Under the pieces are notes generated by a model. It was not told the origin of the DNA and did no database searches. It saw only the letters and a list, made by a program, of their open reading frames with translations. From Rheinheimera pacifica (GTDB taxonomy: Bacteria; Pseudomonadota; Gammaproteobacteria; Enterobacterales; Alteromonadaceae), in assembly GCF_024809855.1 (NCBI RefSeq), contig NZ_JANUEM010000006.1:124001-188000 (forward strand): DNA of 64,000 nt. Direction: 5' to 3'. Shown here piece by piece: positions 46,631 through 54,915 of the stretch. Both the position numbers and the translations under genes were made by a program. Within the stretch, counting starts at the first letter, position 1; each line of letters starts with the position of its first letter.

Positions 46631-48345
46631 TGCTTTGCCCTCTTCGGTTCAGGATCTTTAGGAATATCAGCTTCAAACACCAGCGCATTACTTTGCTGAT
46701 TTAGCGTATGGAGTACAGGTTGCAACTCCCGTAGCACCTGATCCAGCGTTTGCAGGTTACCATTAAGTCTGTCGTAAGCTACTGACCCAGGGCTTAAACC
46801 AGCCAGCATCTGCTGCAGATCCTGCAGGCTTTGTTGTAACTGTGCCGGTAACTGTTGCACCTGTGGGCTGGATACCAAAGCATCCAGCTGAGTGACCATT
46901 TTGCTGGCGTTTTGCAATAAAACCTCGGTACTTTGCATAGTTTGTTCACTTTGCACCAGCAACTGCTCAACCGGCAGGTTATTAATTTTATCCAGTGCCA
47001 TCAGCACTTTTTGTTCAATATTACTCAGACCGCTACGGGCAGTGGGTAACATCGGGTAACCTGCGCTCTGGCTTAGCGCCAGTTGCTGTGCCTGCATGGC
47101 CTGTTGCTCAACGTCTGGCGCCGCATCCTGGTTGATATCCAAATCAATATAAAGTGCGCCGGTTAACAGGTTGCCGGTTTTTAATGCCGCATACATGCCT
47201 AAATGTGCAGCTTTCTCCAGCTCCTGACGCAGTTGCGCTAAACTCAGGTTTTCATACAAACGCCCGGCTTCAATACGGATAAGCACCGGTATGCCCTGTT
47301 GCAGTGACACCTCAAACGGTTTATCGATAGAAAAAAAGAACGGTACGCTGGTAACTGTACCAACCCGGACACCGCGGTATTCTACCGGTGCACCGGCTTT
47401 TAAACCGCGTACTGACTCTTCAAAAAACAGCAGATATTCAACAAATTCACTGTATAAACCTTCCTGAATACTCTGTTTATTCGGAAACAACTGAAATTCA
47501 GCACCGTTTTTTACTGCTTCACCTGCCGGCCAACCCTGCATTAAATCGAAGCTGACACCACCGCTGAGTAAGGTAGTGGCAGAGCCTACATCAACCTGCA
47601 ACCCTTCTGCCGACAAATCGACTGAAAAACCACTGCTAAGCCAGAAGCGTACATTCTCTGATACCAACACATCAAACGGCGCGCGGATATACAACTGGTA
47701 TTGGGTACGGCGTAGTGTCAAATCAAATTCACTTTGTTCTACCGTGCCGACCTCATAACCGCGATACAATACCGGATCGCCAACCACCAGCCCACCGCTA
47801 TCAGCTGTACTTAATAACACCCGTATGCCCGGCGCGTCGGCGGGGGCAATAGGAGGCGCGTCCAGCAGCGGGTACTCCAGTTGCTGTTTTTCCGCATCGC
47901 CCGGCTGCAGTTCTATATAAACGCCCGACAACAGGGTATTAAGCCCGGTAATACCACCGCGGCCAACCTGTGGCTTTACCACCCAAAACTGTGAGCCGGT
48001 GTTTAGCAGAGGGGTAATATTCGGTTTCATCCGTGCTTTAATGATCACTTGCTTTAAATCATCACTCAGCTCAACCGACACCACCTGGCCTACATCCACA
48101 CTGCGGCTTTTGATCTGGGTTTTTCCAGCAATAATACCGCCGGCGTCAGCCGTTAGTAAGGTGAGTAAAGCCCCCTGTTGCTGGTAATGGTTGTACAGCA
48201 TCCAGATACCTATCAAAACAGCCGCTATCGGCACCACCCAGATCGGCGACCACTGCTTTATCCGGCTTACCTGTGCACTATGTTGTTGCGTCAAAACTGG
48301 CGTCCTCTTGTTCGGCCAATGGGTCCCAGAGTAATCTTGGGTCAA
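46627..48345 (-). CDS. pqiB: PqiB, MCE-domain lipid-transport needle protein
   Basis: A 572-residue protein with one N-terminal membrane helix (WSPIWVVPIAAVLIGIWMLY, about residues 33-52), three MCE domains (about 60-165, 175-285 and 300-410) and a C-terminal amphipathic helical region rich in Gln and Leu (about 450-555). These build the hexameric tube that spans the periplasm. Sequence follows E. coli PqiB (KSRSVDVGQVVSVELSDDLK, FWVVKPQVGRGGITGLNTLL). The start at 48345 overlaps pqiA by 68 bases; a TTG at 48294 is an alternative that would shorten the overlap. Confidence 0.95.
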   Translation of the reverse strand: MTQDYSGTHWPNKRTPVLTQQHSAQVSRIKQWSPIWVVPIAAVLIGIWMLYNHYQQQGALLTLLTADAGGIIAGKTQIKSRSVDVGQVVSVELSDDLKQVIIKARMKPNITPLLNTGSQFWVVKPQVGRGGITGLNTLLSGVYIELQPGDAEKQQLEYPLLDAPPIAPADAPGIRVLLSTADSGGLVVGDPVLYRGYEVGTVEQSEFDLTLRRTQYQLYIRAPFDVLVSENVRFWLSSGFSVDLSAEGLQVDVGSATTLLSGGVSFDLMQGWPAGEAVKNGAEFQLFPNKQSIQEGLYSEFVEYLLFFEESVRGLKAGAPVEYRGVRVGTVTSVPFFFSIDKPFEVSLQQGIPVLIRIEAGRLYENLSLAQLRQELEKAAHLGMYAALKTGNLLTGALYIDLDINQDAAPDVEQQAMQAQQLALSQSAGYPMLPTARSGLSNIEQKVLMALDKINNLPVEQLLVQSEQTMQSTEVLLQNASKMVTQLDALVSSPQVQQLPAQLQQSLQDLQQMLAGLSPGSVAYDRLNGNLQTLDQVLRELQPVLHTLNQQSNALVFEADIPKDPEPKRAKQ

Positions 48346-49585
48346 AACTCAGTGCTGCCAGCATGGTCAGGATCACCACTGCCGCGAATACCAAGGCCCC
48401 TACACCGGGATATACACTCATAAACAAATCAAACCGTACCAATGCCGCCATAATAGCAACCACCAGTACATCCACCATAGACCAGCGGCCAACCCAGTCT
48501 ACCAAACGATATATTGTACCGGAGTGGCGCTGGCGTCGTGAAAAGGGCAAACGGGTTAAATAACATAACCAGAACATAATCAATATTTTAGCTACCGGCA
48601 CTATCACACTGGCAATCAGTATAATAATGGCTACCGGGTAGGCGCCATCCTGCCACATTAATATCAGGCCACTGATAATGGTTGAGTCGGTTACCTCACC
48701 AAAAGAGACTGTACGCATAATAGGCAACAAATTGGCTGGTATGTATAGCAATGTTGCTGCAATCAACAACGCCATGGTGTTTTGTACACTGGCCTGCTGA
48801 CGTATCCGCACTTTGGTATTGCACCGGCTGCAGTGGCTTTGTGCCAGCGGGACTAAAGCGGTACACACCTGGCATAATTTTAAATTTTGCTGTAAACCGG
48901 TTTTACCGGCATGCGCTTCAACCTCCGGTATCGGATAGGGTGCAATTTTGGACCACAGCTCGCGCCGGTCAATCACCTGAAAAGTACGCAGATGCAACAA
49001 ACAAAACAGGCAGAACGCCCAAAAGCTGGGGCCCAGCGAAATATCAGCATCAGCCACTAATTTAACAAAGCTGATAATCAGCCCCATCAGAAAAATGTCT
49101 ACCATACTCCAGGGTTTTAGCATGTACAGTACCCGGGCTACCCAGGTACAGGCTGGCAAGGGGTAAAGCATCCCCAACTTTAAATACAATACAGCCAGCA
49201 TACAGGCGGCAGGCACAGCCTGAATAAACAGCCAGATCAAAATCGCCAACCATTGTTGGTGCTCTGAAAATAATACTGAGGACGTATCAAAAAAATTCAT
49301 TGCGTTGCTGTTGCCAGCAGCAAACATACTGACAAAGGGGAATAAATTAGCCAGCAATAACATAAATAATGCACTACCGGCATACAACACAGGGCGTAAT
49401 ACCGGTTGTGGATGGCACGCATCCAGGTGCAGGCCGCAGCGGGAGCAACTTGCCTCTTCGCCCGGTGCCAGTTCTGGCATTAACTGAACCAAATCACAAT
49501 GCCGGCATAATACCAACTCACCAGACAGCCCTTGCGGCCTTAATGGTTTTGATAAAGGTACAGCTGAAGTATCAGATATCATCAC
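48278..49585 (-). CDS. pqiA: PqiA inner-membrane protein
   Basis: A 435-residue polytopic protein with two PqiA halves, each opening with a zinc-ribbon-like CxxC pair (CRHCDL...CSRCGL near residues 28-54, and CQVCTA...CSRCNT near 240-260), and four membrane helices per half. PqiA anchors the PqiB tube in the inner membrane for phospholipid movement and envelope maintenance. In enterics the operon responds to paraquat through SoxS; I see no obvious Sox box here. It leads pqiABC. Confidence 0.95.
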   Translation of the reverse strand: MMISDTSAVPLSKPLRPQGLSGELVLCRHCDLVQLMPELAPGEEASCSRCGLHLDACHPQPVLRPVLYAGSALFMLLLANLFPFVSMFAAGNSNAMNFFDTSSVLFSEHQQWLAILIWLFIQAVPAACMLAVLYLKLGMLYPLPACTWVARVLYMLKPWSMVDIFLMGLIISFVKLVADADISLGPSFWAFCLFCLLHLRTFQVIDRRELWSKIAPYPIPEVEAHAGKTGLQQNLKLCQVCTALVPLAQSHCSRCNTKVRIRQQASVQNTMALLIAATLLYIPANLLPIMRTVSFGEVTDSTIISGLILMWQDGAYPVAIIILIASVIVPVAKILIMFWLCYLTRLPFSRRQRHSGTIYRLVDWVGRWSMVDVLVVAIMAALVRFDLFMSVYPGVGALVFAAVVILTMLAALSFDPRLLWDPLAEQEDASFDATT

Positions 49586-49754
49586 GTGTCAGGCTTACCT
49601 GTTATTACGCGGTGACACGGTTCTAGCAAACCAAGGCTGAACTCTGCCTGAGCAAAAACCATGTAAATTCGGATACAATTTATAGCATAATCACAAGCAC
49701 TTAGCGATGTAGGCAGCAGCTAAACAGCTTAAAAAGTTATATTCAGCCGAAAAG

Positions 49755-49816
49755 AAAAAACCCGCTAAGGCGTTAACCGTAGCGGGTTCTTCGTATATGG
49801 CGGGCGCAGGAGGATT
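49755..49816. repeat. First copy of a 62-nt tRNA-terminator duplication
   Basis: This segment (AAAAAACCCGCTAAGG to GCGCAGGAGGATT) matches 49942-50003 at all but a few positions. It holds a copy of the tRNA operon terminator (stem 49759-49788, reading leftward) and the 3' end of a tRNA-Arg-like gene (CGGGCGCAGGAGGATT instead of CGGACGCAGGAGGATT). It looks like the scar of a lost third tRNA-Arg copy. Confidence 0.7.
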
Positions 49817-49885
49817 GCAGGCGGCTATCCTGCCGCCTGCCCTGCGAGCCAGCTAAAGCTGTGCCAATTTGCTCCCGGCAAATTG
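49817..49885. other. Hairpin-rich segment inside the tRNA-remnant region
   Basis: Directly after the tRNA-like 3' end come GCAGGCGGC-TATCCT-GCCGCCTGC (perfect 9-bp stem, 49817-49840) and CCAATTTG-CTCCCGG-CAAATTGG (perfect 8-bp stem, 49863-49885). A stretch reading TCGAACCTTGCGGAGC follows, which resembles the T-arm wording of a tRNA (TTCGAACCTCCGA). The pattern suggests an inserted or rearranged repeat element within a dead tRNA gene. No reading frame is supported here. Together with the repeat copies and the pqiA upstream region this explains the 399-bp gap 49586-49984. Confidence 0.45.
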
Positions 49886-49941
49886 GTCGAACCTTGCGGA
49901 GCTTCTCATCCGCCTGCGTCAAATTACCTCAGGCCAGAATT

Positions 49942-49975
49942 AAAAAACCCGCTAAGGTTTTAACCGTAGCGGGTT
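49942..49975 (-). terminator. Terminator of the tRNA operon
   Basis: On the minus strand AACCCGCTACGG pairs with CCTTAGCGGGTT (one mismatch) and is followed by TTTTTT, about 10 bases past the last tRNA-Arg gene. This is a clear intrinsic terminator. Confidence 0.85.
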
Positions 49976-49984
49976 CTTCGTATA

Positions 49985-50061
49985 TGGCGGACGCAGGAGG
50001 ATTCGAACCTCCGACCGCTCGGTTCGTAGCCGAGTACTCTATCCAGCTGAGCTATGCGTCC
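49985..50061 (-). tRNA. tRNA-Arg (anticodon ACG), copy 2
   Basis: A 77-nt tRNA with encoded CCA. The acceptor arm is GGACGCA with TGCGTCC, and the anticodon arm is CTCGG-CTACGAA-CCGAG, giving ACG. The T loop is GTTCGAATC. A34 would be edited to inosine by TadA to read CGU, CGC and CGA. It is identical to the copy at 50125-50201 and lies last in the operon. Confidence 0.97.
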
Positions 50062-50124
50062 GGTGTGTAACTATATGCAGCACAATTATTTTAAAGCACA
50101 GTGCATGATGCTTCCCAAATCAGA

Positions 50125-50201
50125 TGGCGGACGCAGGAGGATTCGAACCTCCGACCGCTCGGTTCGTAGCCGAGTACTCTATCCAGCTGAGCTATGCGTC
50201 C
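50125..50201 (-). tRNA. tRNA-Arg (anticodon ACG), copy 1
   Basis: Identical in sequence to the next tRNA-Arg over all 77 nt. The gap between the copies is 63 bp, and tRNA-Ser lies 11 bp upstream. All cloverleaf arms pair and CCA is encoded. Confidence 0.97.
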
Positions 50202-50212
50202 ATCTGATAAAA

Positions 50213-50302
50213 TGGCGGAGAAAGAGGGATTCGAACCCTCGATAGAGTTTCCCCTATACACCCTTAGCAGGGGTGCGCCTTCAGCCACTCGGCCATTTCT
50301 CC
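50213..50302 (-). tRNA. tRNA-Ser (anticodon GCT)
   Basis: A 90-nt class II tRNA with a long variable arm. The acceptor is GGAGAAA with TTTCTCC, and the anticodon arm is CACCC-CTGCTAA-GGGTG, giving GCT for AGC/AGU codons. CCA is encoded. It is first in the Ser-Arg-Arg operon, behind a stable-RNA-type promoter. Confidence 0.97.
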
Positions 50303-50321
50303 GCTCTGTGTTGCGGCGTGT

Positions 50322-50349
50322 ATATTAATGTCTCAGGAAAATAAGTCAA
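50322..50349 (-). promoter_or_regulatory. Promoter of the tRNA operon
   Basis: On the minus strand TTGACT (50349-50344), a 16-bp spacer and TAATAT (50327-50322) are followed by a GC-rich discriminator (CACGCCGC), typical of stringently controlled stable-RNA promoters. It is about 20 bases before tRNA-Ser. Confidence 0.65.
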
Positions 50350-50467
50350 ACAATTTTTAGAACTGAAAAGTGCGTTTGCCGACCTTTTAAGCAATTCACC
50401 GGAAATAAGTCATAAAACGTACAAAATCGGCAGAATTCGTCGGCAATCAGCAGATATAGCTGGGTTG

Positions 50468-50668
50468 TTAGTCGTCGTCACCATAATTTGCATCAGGTGA
50501 ACCTTTCTCGGCCTGAATACGCATATAAATCTCTTCACGGTGCACCGATACTTCTTTTGGTGCATTAACACCAATACGTACCTGATTACCTTTCACACCC
50601 AGCACCGTTACTGTTACTTCATCACCGATCATCAGTGTCTCACCAACACGACGAGTAAGAATTAGCAT
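50468..50668 (-). CDS. csrA: Carbon storage regulator CsrA
   Basis: CsrA is a small dimeric RNA-binding regulator that binds GGA motifs near ribosome-binding sites. The 66-residue protein [18 protein letters not shown] keeps the RNA-binding Leu4 and Arg44 (VHREEIY), with a somewhat long acidic tail (NYGDDD). Its own leader holds two closely spaced GGA motifs (AAAGGAACAAGGAGC) overlapping the Shine-Dalgarno, consistent with autoregulation. alaS lies upstream and the tRNA array downstream, the normal gammaproteobacterial order. Confidence 0.97.
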   Translation of the reverse strand: MLILTRRVGETLMIGDEVTVTVLGVKGNQVRIGVNAPKEVSVHREEIYMRIQAEKGSPDANYGDDD

Positions 50669-50926
50669 TCGTTTGCTCCTTGTTCCTTTAACCCAGCGTG
50701 ACTCACACCGGTGTATACGCTAAAACGCAGTATCATAACTCAGCTGGCTGACTGATTAAAAGGCAGCGGGTTAAATTAATGATATATGCCATCAGCAATT
50801 TTGCTGCAAAACGGCTGTATTGTAGCAATTTGCCGTGCGGCTACTGCAGATATTCGATATTCCGAAGTCGATTCACGGCAGATAACCATTTTGTCTGTTA
50901 CGGCAATGCAGCGTTGCAAGATCAGT

Positions 50927-50952
50927 AAAGAAAGGCGTCAGCGCCCTTCTTT
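50927..50952 (-). terminator. Probable terminator of alaS
   Basis: AAAGAAAGGCG pairs with CGCCCTTCTTT (one mismatch), 17 bases past the alaS stop, with a partly U-rich minus-strand tail (CTTTCTTTACT). The rest of the 301-bp alaS-csrA gap (50669-50969) should hold the csrA promoters and leader; I see no gene in it. Confidence 0.55.
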
Positions 50953-50969
50953 ATACTAATTCAAGCAGT

Positions 50970-53594
50970 TTAGCTTAGTTTTGCCGCGATGTTCGCTTTT
51001 GCCTCATTCAGCACCTGTGGCAATGCGGCTACATCTGTACCACCAGCCTGTGCCATATCTGGCCTGCCGCCACCTTTGCCGCCCAACTGTTCGGCAGCCC
51101 AGCCAACCAGTTGGCCAGCATGTACTTTAGTCGTTAAATCAGCTGTAACACCAGCAATTAAGCTGATTTTGTCATCATTTACCGTGGCCAGCAAAATCAC
51201 GCCTGAGCTGAGTTTATTTTTCAGCTCGTCAAGCATAGTACGCAGTGCTTTAGGTTCCGTAGCGGGAAGTTGTGCTACCAACACGGTAGCACCGGCTACC
51301 TGCTGCGCCTGATCCAGCAAAGAGGCTCCGGCATGGCTGGCCAGTTTGGCTTTTAGCTGCTCAATTTCTTTTTCCAGTCCTTTGCTGCGCTCCAGCGCTT
51401 GCTGTACCCGCTCGCTAATGCTGAACATATCGCCTTTAAGCGCGCTGGCAACACTTTGTGCCTGCTGTTCCAACTGCTGCACAAAAGCTACCGCGCCGGC
51501 ACCGCTAACGGCTTCAATCCGGCGGACACCGGAGGCAATACCGCTTTCAGACACTATCTTACACAGGCCGATATCACCGGTACGGGTAACGTGAGTACCA
51601 CCACACAGCTCAATAGAAAATTCACCCATACTCAGCACGCGTACTTCATCATCATATTTTTCGCCAAACAGCGCCATAGCACCGGCAGCCTTTGCCTGCT
51701 CAATTGGCATTAACCGGGTTTGTAACAGATGATTCTGCTGAATTTGCTCATTAACCAGCTGTTCAATGGTACGCAGCTCTTCTGCTTTTACCGCTTCAAA
51801 ATGGCTAAAGTCAAACCGCAACCGATCGGGACCTACCAGTGAGCCTTTTTGCGTTACATGCTCACCCAGTACTTTACGCAGCGCCGCATGTAATAAGTGT
51901 GTAGCTGAATGGTTTTGTTTAATAGCGCTACGACGCGCGCTGTCTATTTGCGCATCTACATTGTCACCCACGGTTAAAGCACCGCTGATATAACCTTTGT
52001 GGGCAAACGCTTTAGCCAGCTTAACGGTGTCCTGCACAGTGAATATTGCACCGCTGGCCAGCGTTAAACTACCGGTATCACCCATCTGGCCGCCGGATTC
52101 GGCATAAAACGGCGTTTTATCCAGTATAACCAGCCCCTGCTCACCATCGCTAAGGCTGCTTACAGCCTGGCCATCACACAGTATTTCTACGACTACTGCG
52201 TTGCCAAATTCCTGCTCATAGCCGGTAAAAGCCGTTTGCTGGCTTGAGGTTAATGTGGCGTTGTAATCGGCACCAAAGTTAGATGCCTGCTGCGCGCGTT
52301 TGCGCTGCTGCGCCATGGCAGCATCAAAACCGGCCTGATCAATTGTCAGGTTACGTTCACGGGCTACGTCGTTGGTTAAATCAACCGGGAAACCGTAAGT
52401 GTCATACAGTTTAAATACCAGTTCGCCGGGTAATTCGGTACCGGTTAAGCCAGCTAAGGCATCTTCGAGAATAACCAGGCCACGCTCCAGCGTTTTACCA
52501 AACTGCTCTTCTTCCAGTTTTAGTATTTTTTCTACTACCGCCTGCTTTTCAACCAGTTCAGGGTAAGCCTCCCCCATCTGCGCAACCAAAGCGGCCACCA
52601 GTTGATAGAAAAATGCACCTTTAGCGCCCAGCTTATTACCATGACGCACAGCCCGGCGCACGATACGACGCAACACATAACCACGCCCCTCGTTTGATGG
52701 CTGCACACCGTCAACAATTAAAAAAGCACAACTGCGGATATGGTCTGCTACCACACGTAACGATTTATCGGTTAAATCAGTGGCGCCGGTGGCGTTAGCA
52801 GCGGCTTTAATCAGCGCAACAAAGGTGTCAATTTCATAGTTGCTGTGTACGTGCTGCAAAATAGCGGCGATACGTTCCAGTCCCATGCCGGTATCAACAC
52901 TGGGCTTAGGCAGTTTTTCCATCCGGCCATCGCTGTGGCGGTTAAACTGCATAAATACGATATTCCAGATCTCGATATAGCGGTCGCCATCTTCTTCCGG
53001 CGATCCCGGTGGGCCGCCCCAAATATGTTCGCCATGATCATAAAAAATCTCGGTACAAGGGCCGCACGGGCCGGTGTCGCCCATGGCCCAGAAGTTATCC
53101 GACGCATAAGGCGCGCCTTTATTATCACCGATACGGATTATCCGCTCAGCCGGCACCCCTACTTGTTTTAACCAGATATCGTAGGCTTCGTCGTCGGTTT
53201 CATACACGGTAACCCAGAGTTTTTCTTTGGGTAGTTTCACCACCTCTGTCAAAAACTCCCAGGCATAGGCAATAGCCTCCTGTTTAAAGTAATCACCAAA
53301 ACTGAAATTACCCAGCATTTCAAAAAACGTATGGTGGCGGGCGGTGTAACCGACATTTTCCAGATCGTTATGTTTACCACCGGCACGCACGCAGCGCTGG
53401 GCAGATACGGCCCGGTTATAACTGCGCGGGTCCTGGCCGAGAAATACGTCTTTAAACTGCACCATACCGGCATTGGTAAACAGTAAGGTGGCATCGTTGC
53501 CTGGGATCAGCGAGCTGCTGGCCACTACCTGGTGCTGTTTGCTGGCAAAATAATCTAAAAAGGCGCGCCTGATACTGGCCGATGTCATAGTCAT
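50970..53594 (-). CDS. alaS: Alanine-tRNA ligase AlaRS
   Basis: A class II synthetase that charges tRNA-Ala. The 874-residue protein is full length, with the catalytic core ([37 protein letters not shown]), the tRNA-recognition region, an editing domain with the metal-site HxxxH ([12 protein letters not shown], about residue 565) and CGGTH (about 667), and the C-terminal C-Ala domain ([15 protein letters not shown]). The ATG at 53594 has AGGA upstream. recX ends 23 bases before it. Confidence 0.98.
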   Translation of the reverse strand: MTMTSASIRRAFLDYFASKQHQVVASSSLIPGNDATLLFTNAGMVQFKDVFLGQDPRSYNRAVSAQRCVRAGGKHNDLENVGYTARHHTFFEMLGNFSFGDYFKQEAIAYAWEFLTEVVKLPKEKLWVTVYETDDEAYDIWLKQVGVPAERIIRIGDNKGAPYASDNFWAMGDTGPCGPCTEIFYDHGEHIWGGPPGSPEEDGDRYIEIWNIVFMQFNRHSDGRMEKLPKPSVDTGMGLERIAAILQHVHSNYEIDTFVALIKAAANATGATDLTDKSLRVVADHIRSCAFLIVDGVQPSNEGRGYVLRRIVRRAVRHGNKLGAKGAFFYQLVAALVAQMGEAYPELVEKQAVVEKILKLEEEQFGKTLERGLVILEDALAGLTGTELPGELVFKLYDTYGFPVDLTNDVARERNLTIDQAGFDAAMAQQRKRAQQASNFGADYNATLTSSQQTAFTGYEQEFGNAVVVEILCDGQAVSSLSDGEQGLVILDKTPFYAESGGQMGDTGSLTLASGAIFTVQDTVKLAKAFAHKGYISGALTVGDNVDAQIDSARRSAIKQNHSATHLLHAALRKVLGEHVTQKGSLVGPDRLRFDFSHFEAVKAEELRTIEQLVNEQIQQNHLLQTRLMPIEQAKAAGAMALFGEKYDDEVRVLSMGEFSIELCGGTHVTRTGDIGLCKIVSESGIASGVRRIEAVSGAGAVAFVQQLEQQAQSVASALKGDMFSISERVQQALERSKGLEKEIEQLKAKLASHAGASLLDQAQQVAGATVLVAQLPATEPKALRTMLDELKNKLSSGVILLATVNDDKISLIAGVTADLTTKVHAGQLVGWAAEQLGGKGGGRPDMAQAGGTDVAALPQVLNEAKANIAAKLS

Positions 53595-53617
53595 GGAAAA
53601 TCCTGTCCGCTTGGGTT

Positions 53618-54064
53618 TTACTCTGTTTGATTAATGGCAAATTGAATTTGTTCGTTACTAAAGCCACGGCGCTGCATATACGCCATGCGTTTAAACTTGT
53701 CTTTGTATTCAGTTACTATGCTTTGGCCGTATTTCTTCCGGTACAGCTGCTGCGCCAGAGCAAACCAATCTATTTCCAGCTCTGCGGCGCACTGCAATAC
53801 CTGTTCACGGCTGATGTTTTGCTGGCGGCACTCCTGCACTATATAGCCCAGGCCATAGCCTTTATTTACCCGGCTACGCACTAACATACTGATAAAACGC
53901 TGCTGATCAAGGTAGTTTTCGGCTTTACACCAGGCAATTACCTTAGCAATATCGTCAGCCTCACCACCTTGGCGGCTTAAGCGCTGGCTTAGCTGGGCTT
54001 CGCTGTAGTCACGCCGGCTCAGCCAGTTCAGCGCCATGTGTTTTAATTCAGCAAGATCTGCCAA
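53618..54064 (-). CDS. recX: Recombination regulator RecX
   Basis: RecX inhibits RecA filament growth. The 148-residue protein has the RecX three-helix repeats ([55 protein letters not shown]). It starts at a TTG (54064) only 2 bases after the stop of the upstream membrane-protein gene, so it is probably translated by coupling. recA, the usual upstream neighbour, is not here; recX sits with alaS only. Confidence 0.92.
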   Translation of the reverse strand: MADLAELKHMALNWLSRRDYSEAQLSQRLSRQGGEADDIAKVIAWCKAENYLDQQRFISMLVRSRVNKGYGLGYIVQECRQQNISREQVLQCAAELEIDWFALAQQLYRKKYGQSIVTEYKDKFKRMAYMQRRGFSNEQIQFAINQTE

Positions 54065-54066
54065 GG

Positions 54067-54789
54067 CTACACTTCCAATACGGCTTCATCAGTGGGTTTA
54101 ACCTGCAGCGCAAAAAACTCATTAAATGATAAAAAGAATGCGATATTCAGCAGCGGTATCACCAGCAATAAACCGATAAACAGCGTTGGCATGGTAAGCA
54201 TTATCAACCCCATACTCAAGAGGCCAAATACCACCAGTGCGGTAATATTACGCCAGCAGGCAATAAAGCTGGCCTGCATAATGGCCAGCAGCCGGCGTTC
54301 CTGTAAAAAGTATGCAATAGCAACGGCATAGGCAAATACCATCCAGGTAAGTAAAAACCCCACAACAAACAGTAGTACCAAAGCCCCGCTAACGGCTTGC
54401 TGTTGATGCTGCACCAGCAACTCTGCTGCCAACACACTAAGCGGAATTGATGCCAGCATATTTAATGCTGCAATACGGATAAACACAGCCCGGCATGCAG
54501 CTTCCTGCAGTGGCTGAAACAAGTTAACAAACTGAATGCTCTGTTTTTGTTGCACCGCAACCACGCTTTTATACACACCGGCAGTTAAAAACGGGTTAAG
54601 TAAAATACCGACAATCGCGGTTAGCGGATGCAATTGGCTAACCAATGCAATAAACCCCAGTGTGATAAACATTAACACCCACACCAGCGGCGCCTGCATA
54701 AAAATAGCCCAGCTTTGTTTAAACCAGCTTAAACACGCCAATGCATTAACCCGGCGTACAATAAGTTTTACCTTAAACTGCTTATCCAC
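54067..54789 (-). CDS. BPSS1780-like multi-pass membrane protein
   Basis: A 240-residue integral membrane protein with about six hydrophobic segments, organised as in the BPSS1780 family (VNALACLSWFKQSWAIFMQA, LLNPFLTAGVYKS, LFLPQLQEA-type wording here LFQPLQEAACRAVF, MLTMPTLFIGLLLVIPLL). The family's function is unknown. It precedes recX with a 2-base gap, an unusual upstream partner for recX. Two hairpins lie in its upstream gap. Confidence 0.75.
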   Translation of the reverse strand: MDKQFKVKLIVRRVNALACLSWFKQSWAIFMQAPLVWVLMFITLGFIALVSQLHPLTAIVGILLNPFLTAGVYKSVVAVQQKQSIQFVNLFQPLQEAACRAVFIRIAALNMLASIPLSVLAAELLVQHQQQAVSGALVLLFVVGFLLTWMVFAYAVAIAYFLQERRLLAIMQASFIACWRNITALVVFGLLSMGLIMLTMPTLFIGLLLVIPLLNIAFFLSFNEFFALQVKPTDEAVLEV

Positions 54790-54807
54790 GATAACTCCAC
54801 AAAACAG

Positions 54808-54826
54808 ATAGCAGCCCGGCTGCTAT
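54808..54826. other. Hairpin upstream of the BPSS1780-like gene
   Basis: ATAGCAGC-CCG-GCTGCTAT is a perfect 8-bp dyad, 19 bases before the start codon. It could be an operator or a leader hairpin. It has no U tract. Confidence 0.3.
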
Positions 54827-54879
54827 AAAACTGGCGGTTATGATACTGCAAAATGCGGCAAATTAAGAGGGGATAACGG

Positions 54880-54903
54880 ATAACCACCCGGATGAGTGGT
54901 TAT
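54880..54903 (-). terminator. Hairpin after the S46-family gene
   Basis: ATAACCAC and GTGGTTAT form a perfect 8-bp stem with an 8-base loop, 13 bases past the stop of the S46-family gene. It is probably its terminator, with a weak U tail. Confidence 0.5.
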
Positions 54904-54915
54904 ATACAGATATAT

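Noticed and set aside
49755-50003. Two near-identical repeats as a possible minimal CRISPR
   Set aside because: There are only two copies, 62 nt long, made of a tRNA terminator and a tRNA 3' end, with no cas genes.
49861-50288. Open frames over the tRNA array on both strands, including one with the phrase GGFEPPTARF
   Set aside because: They lie across tRNA genes and are a well-known spurious translation of tRNA sequence; no ribosome-binding site or real family supports them.
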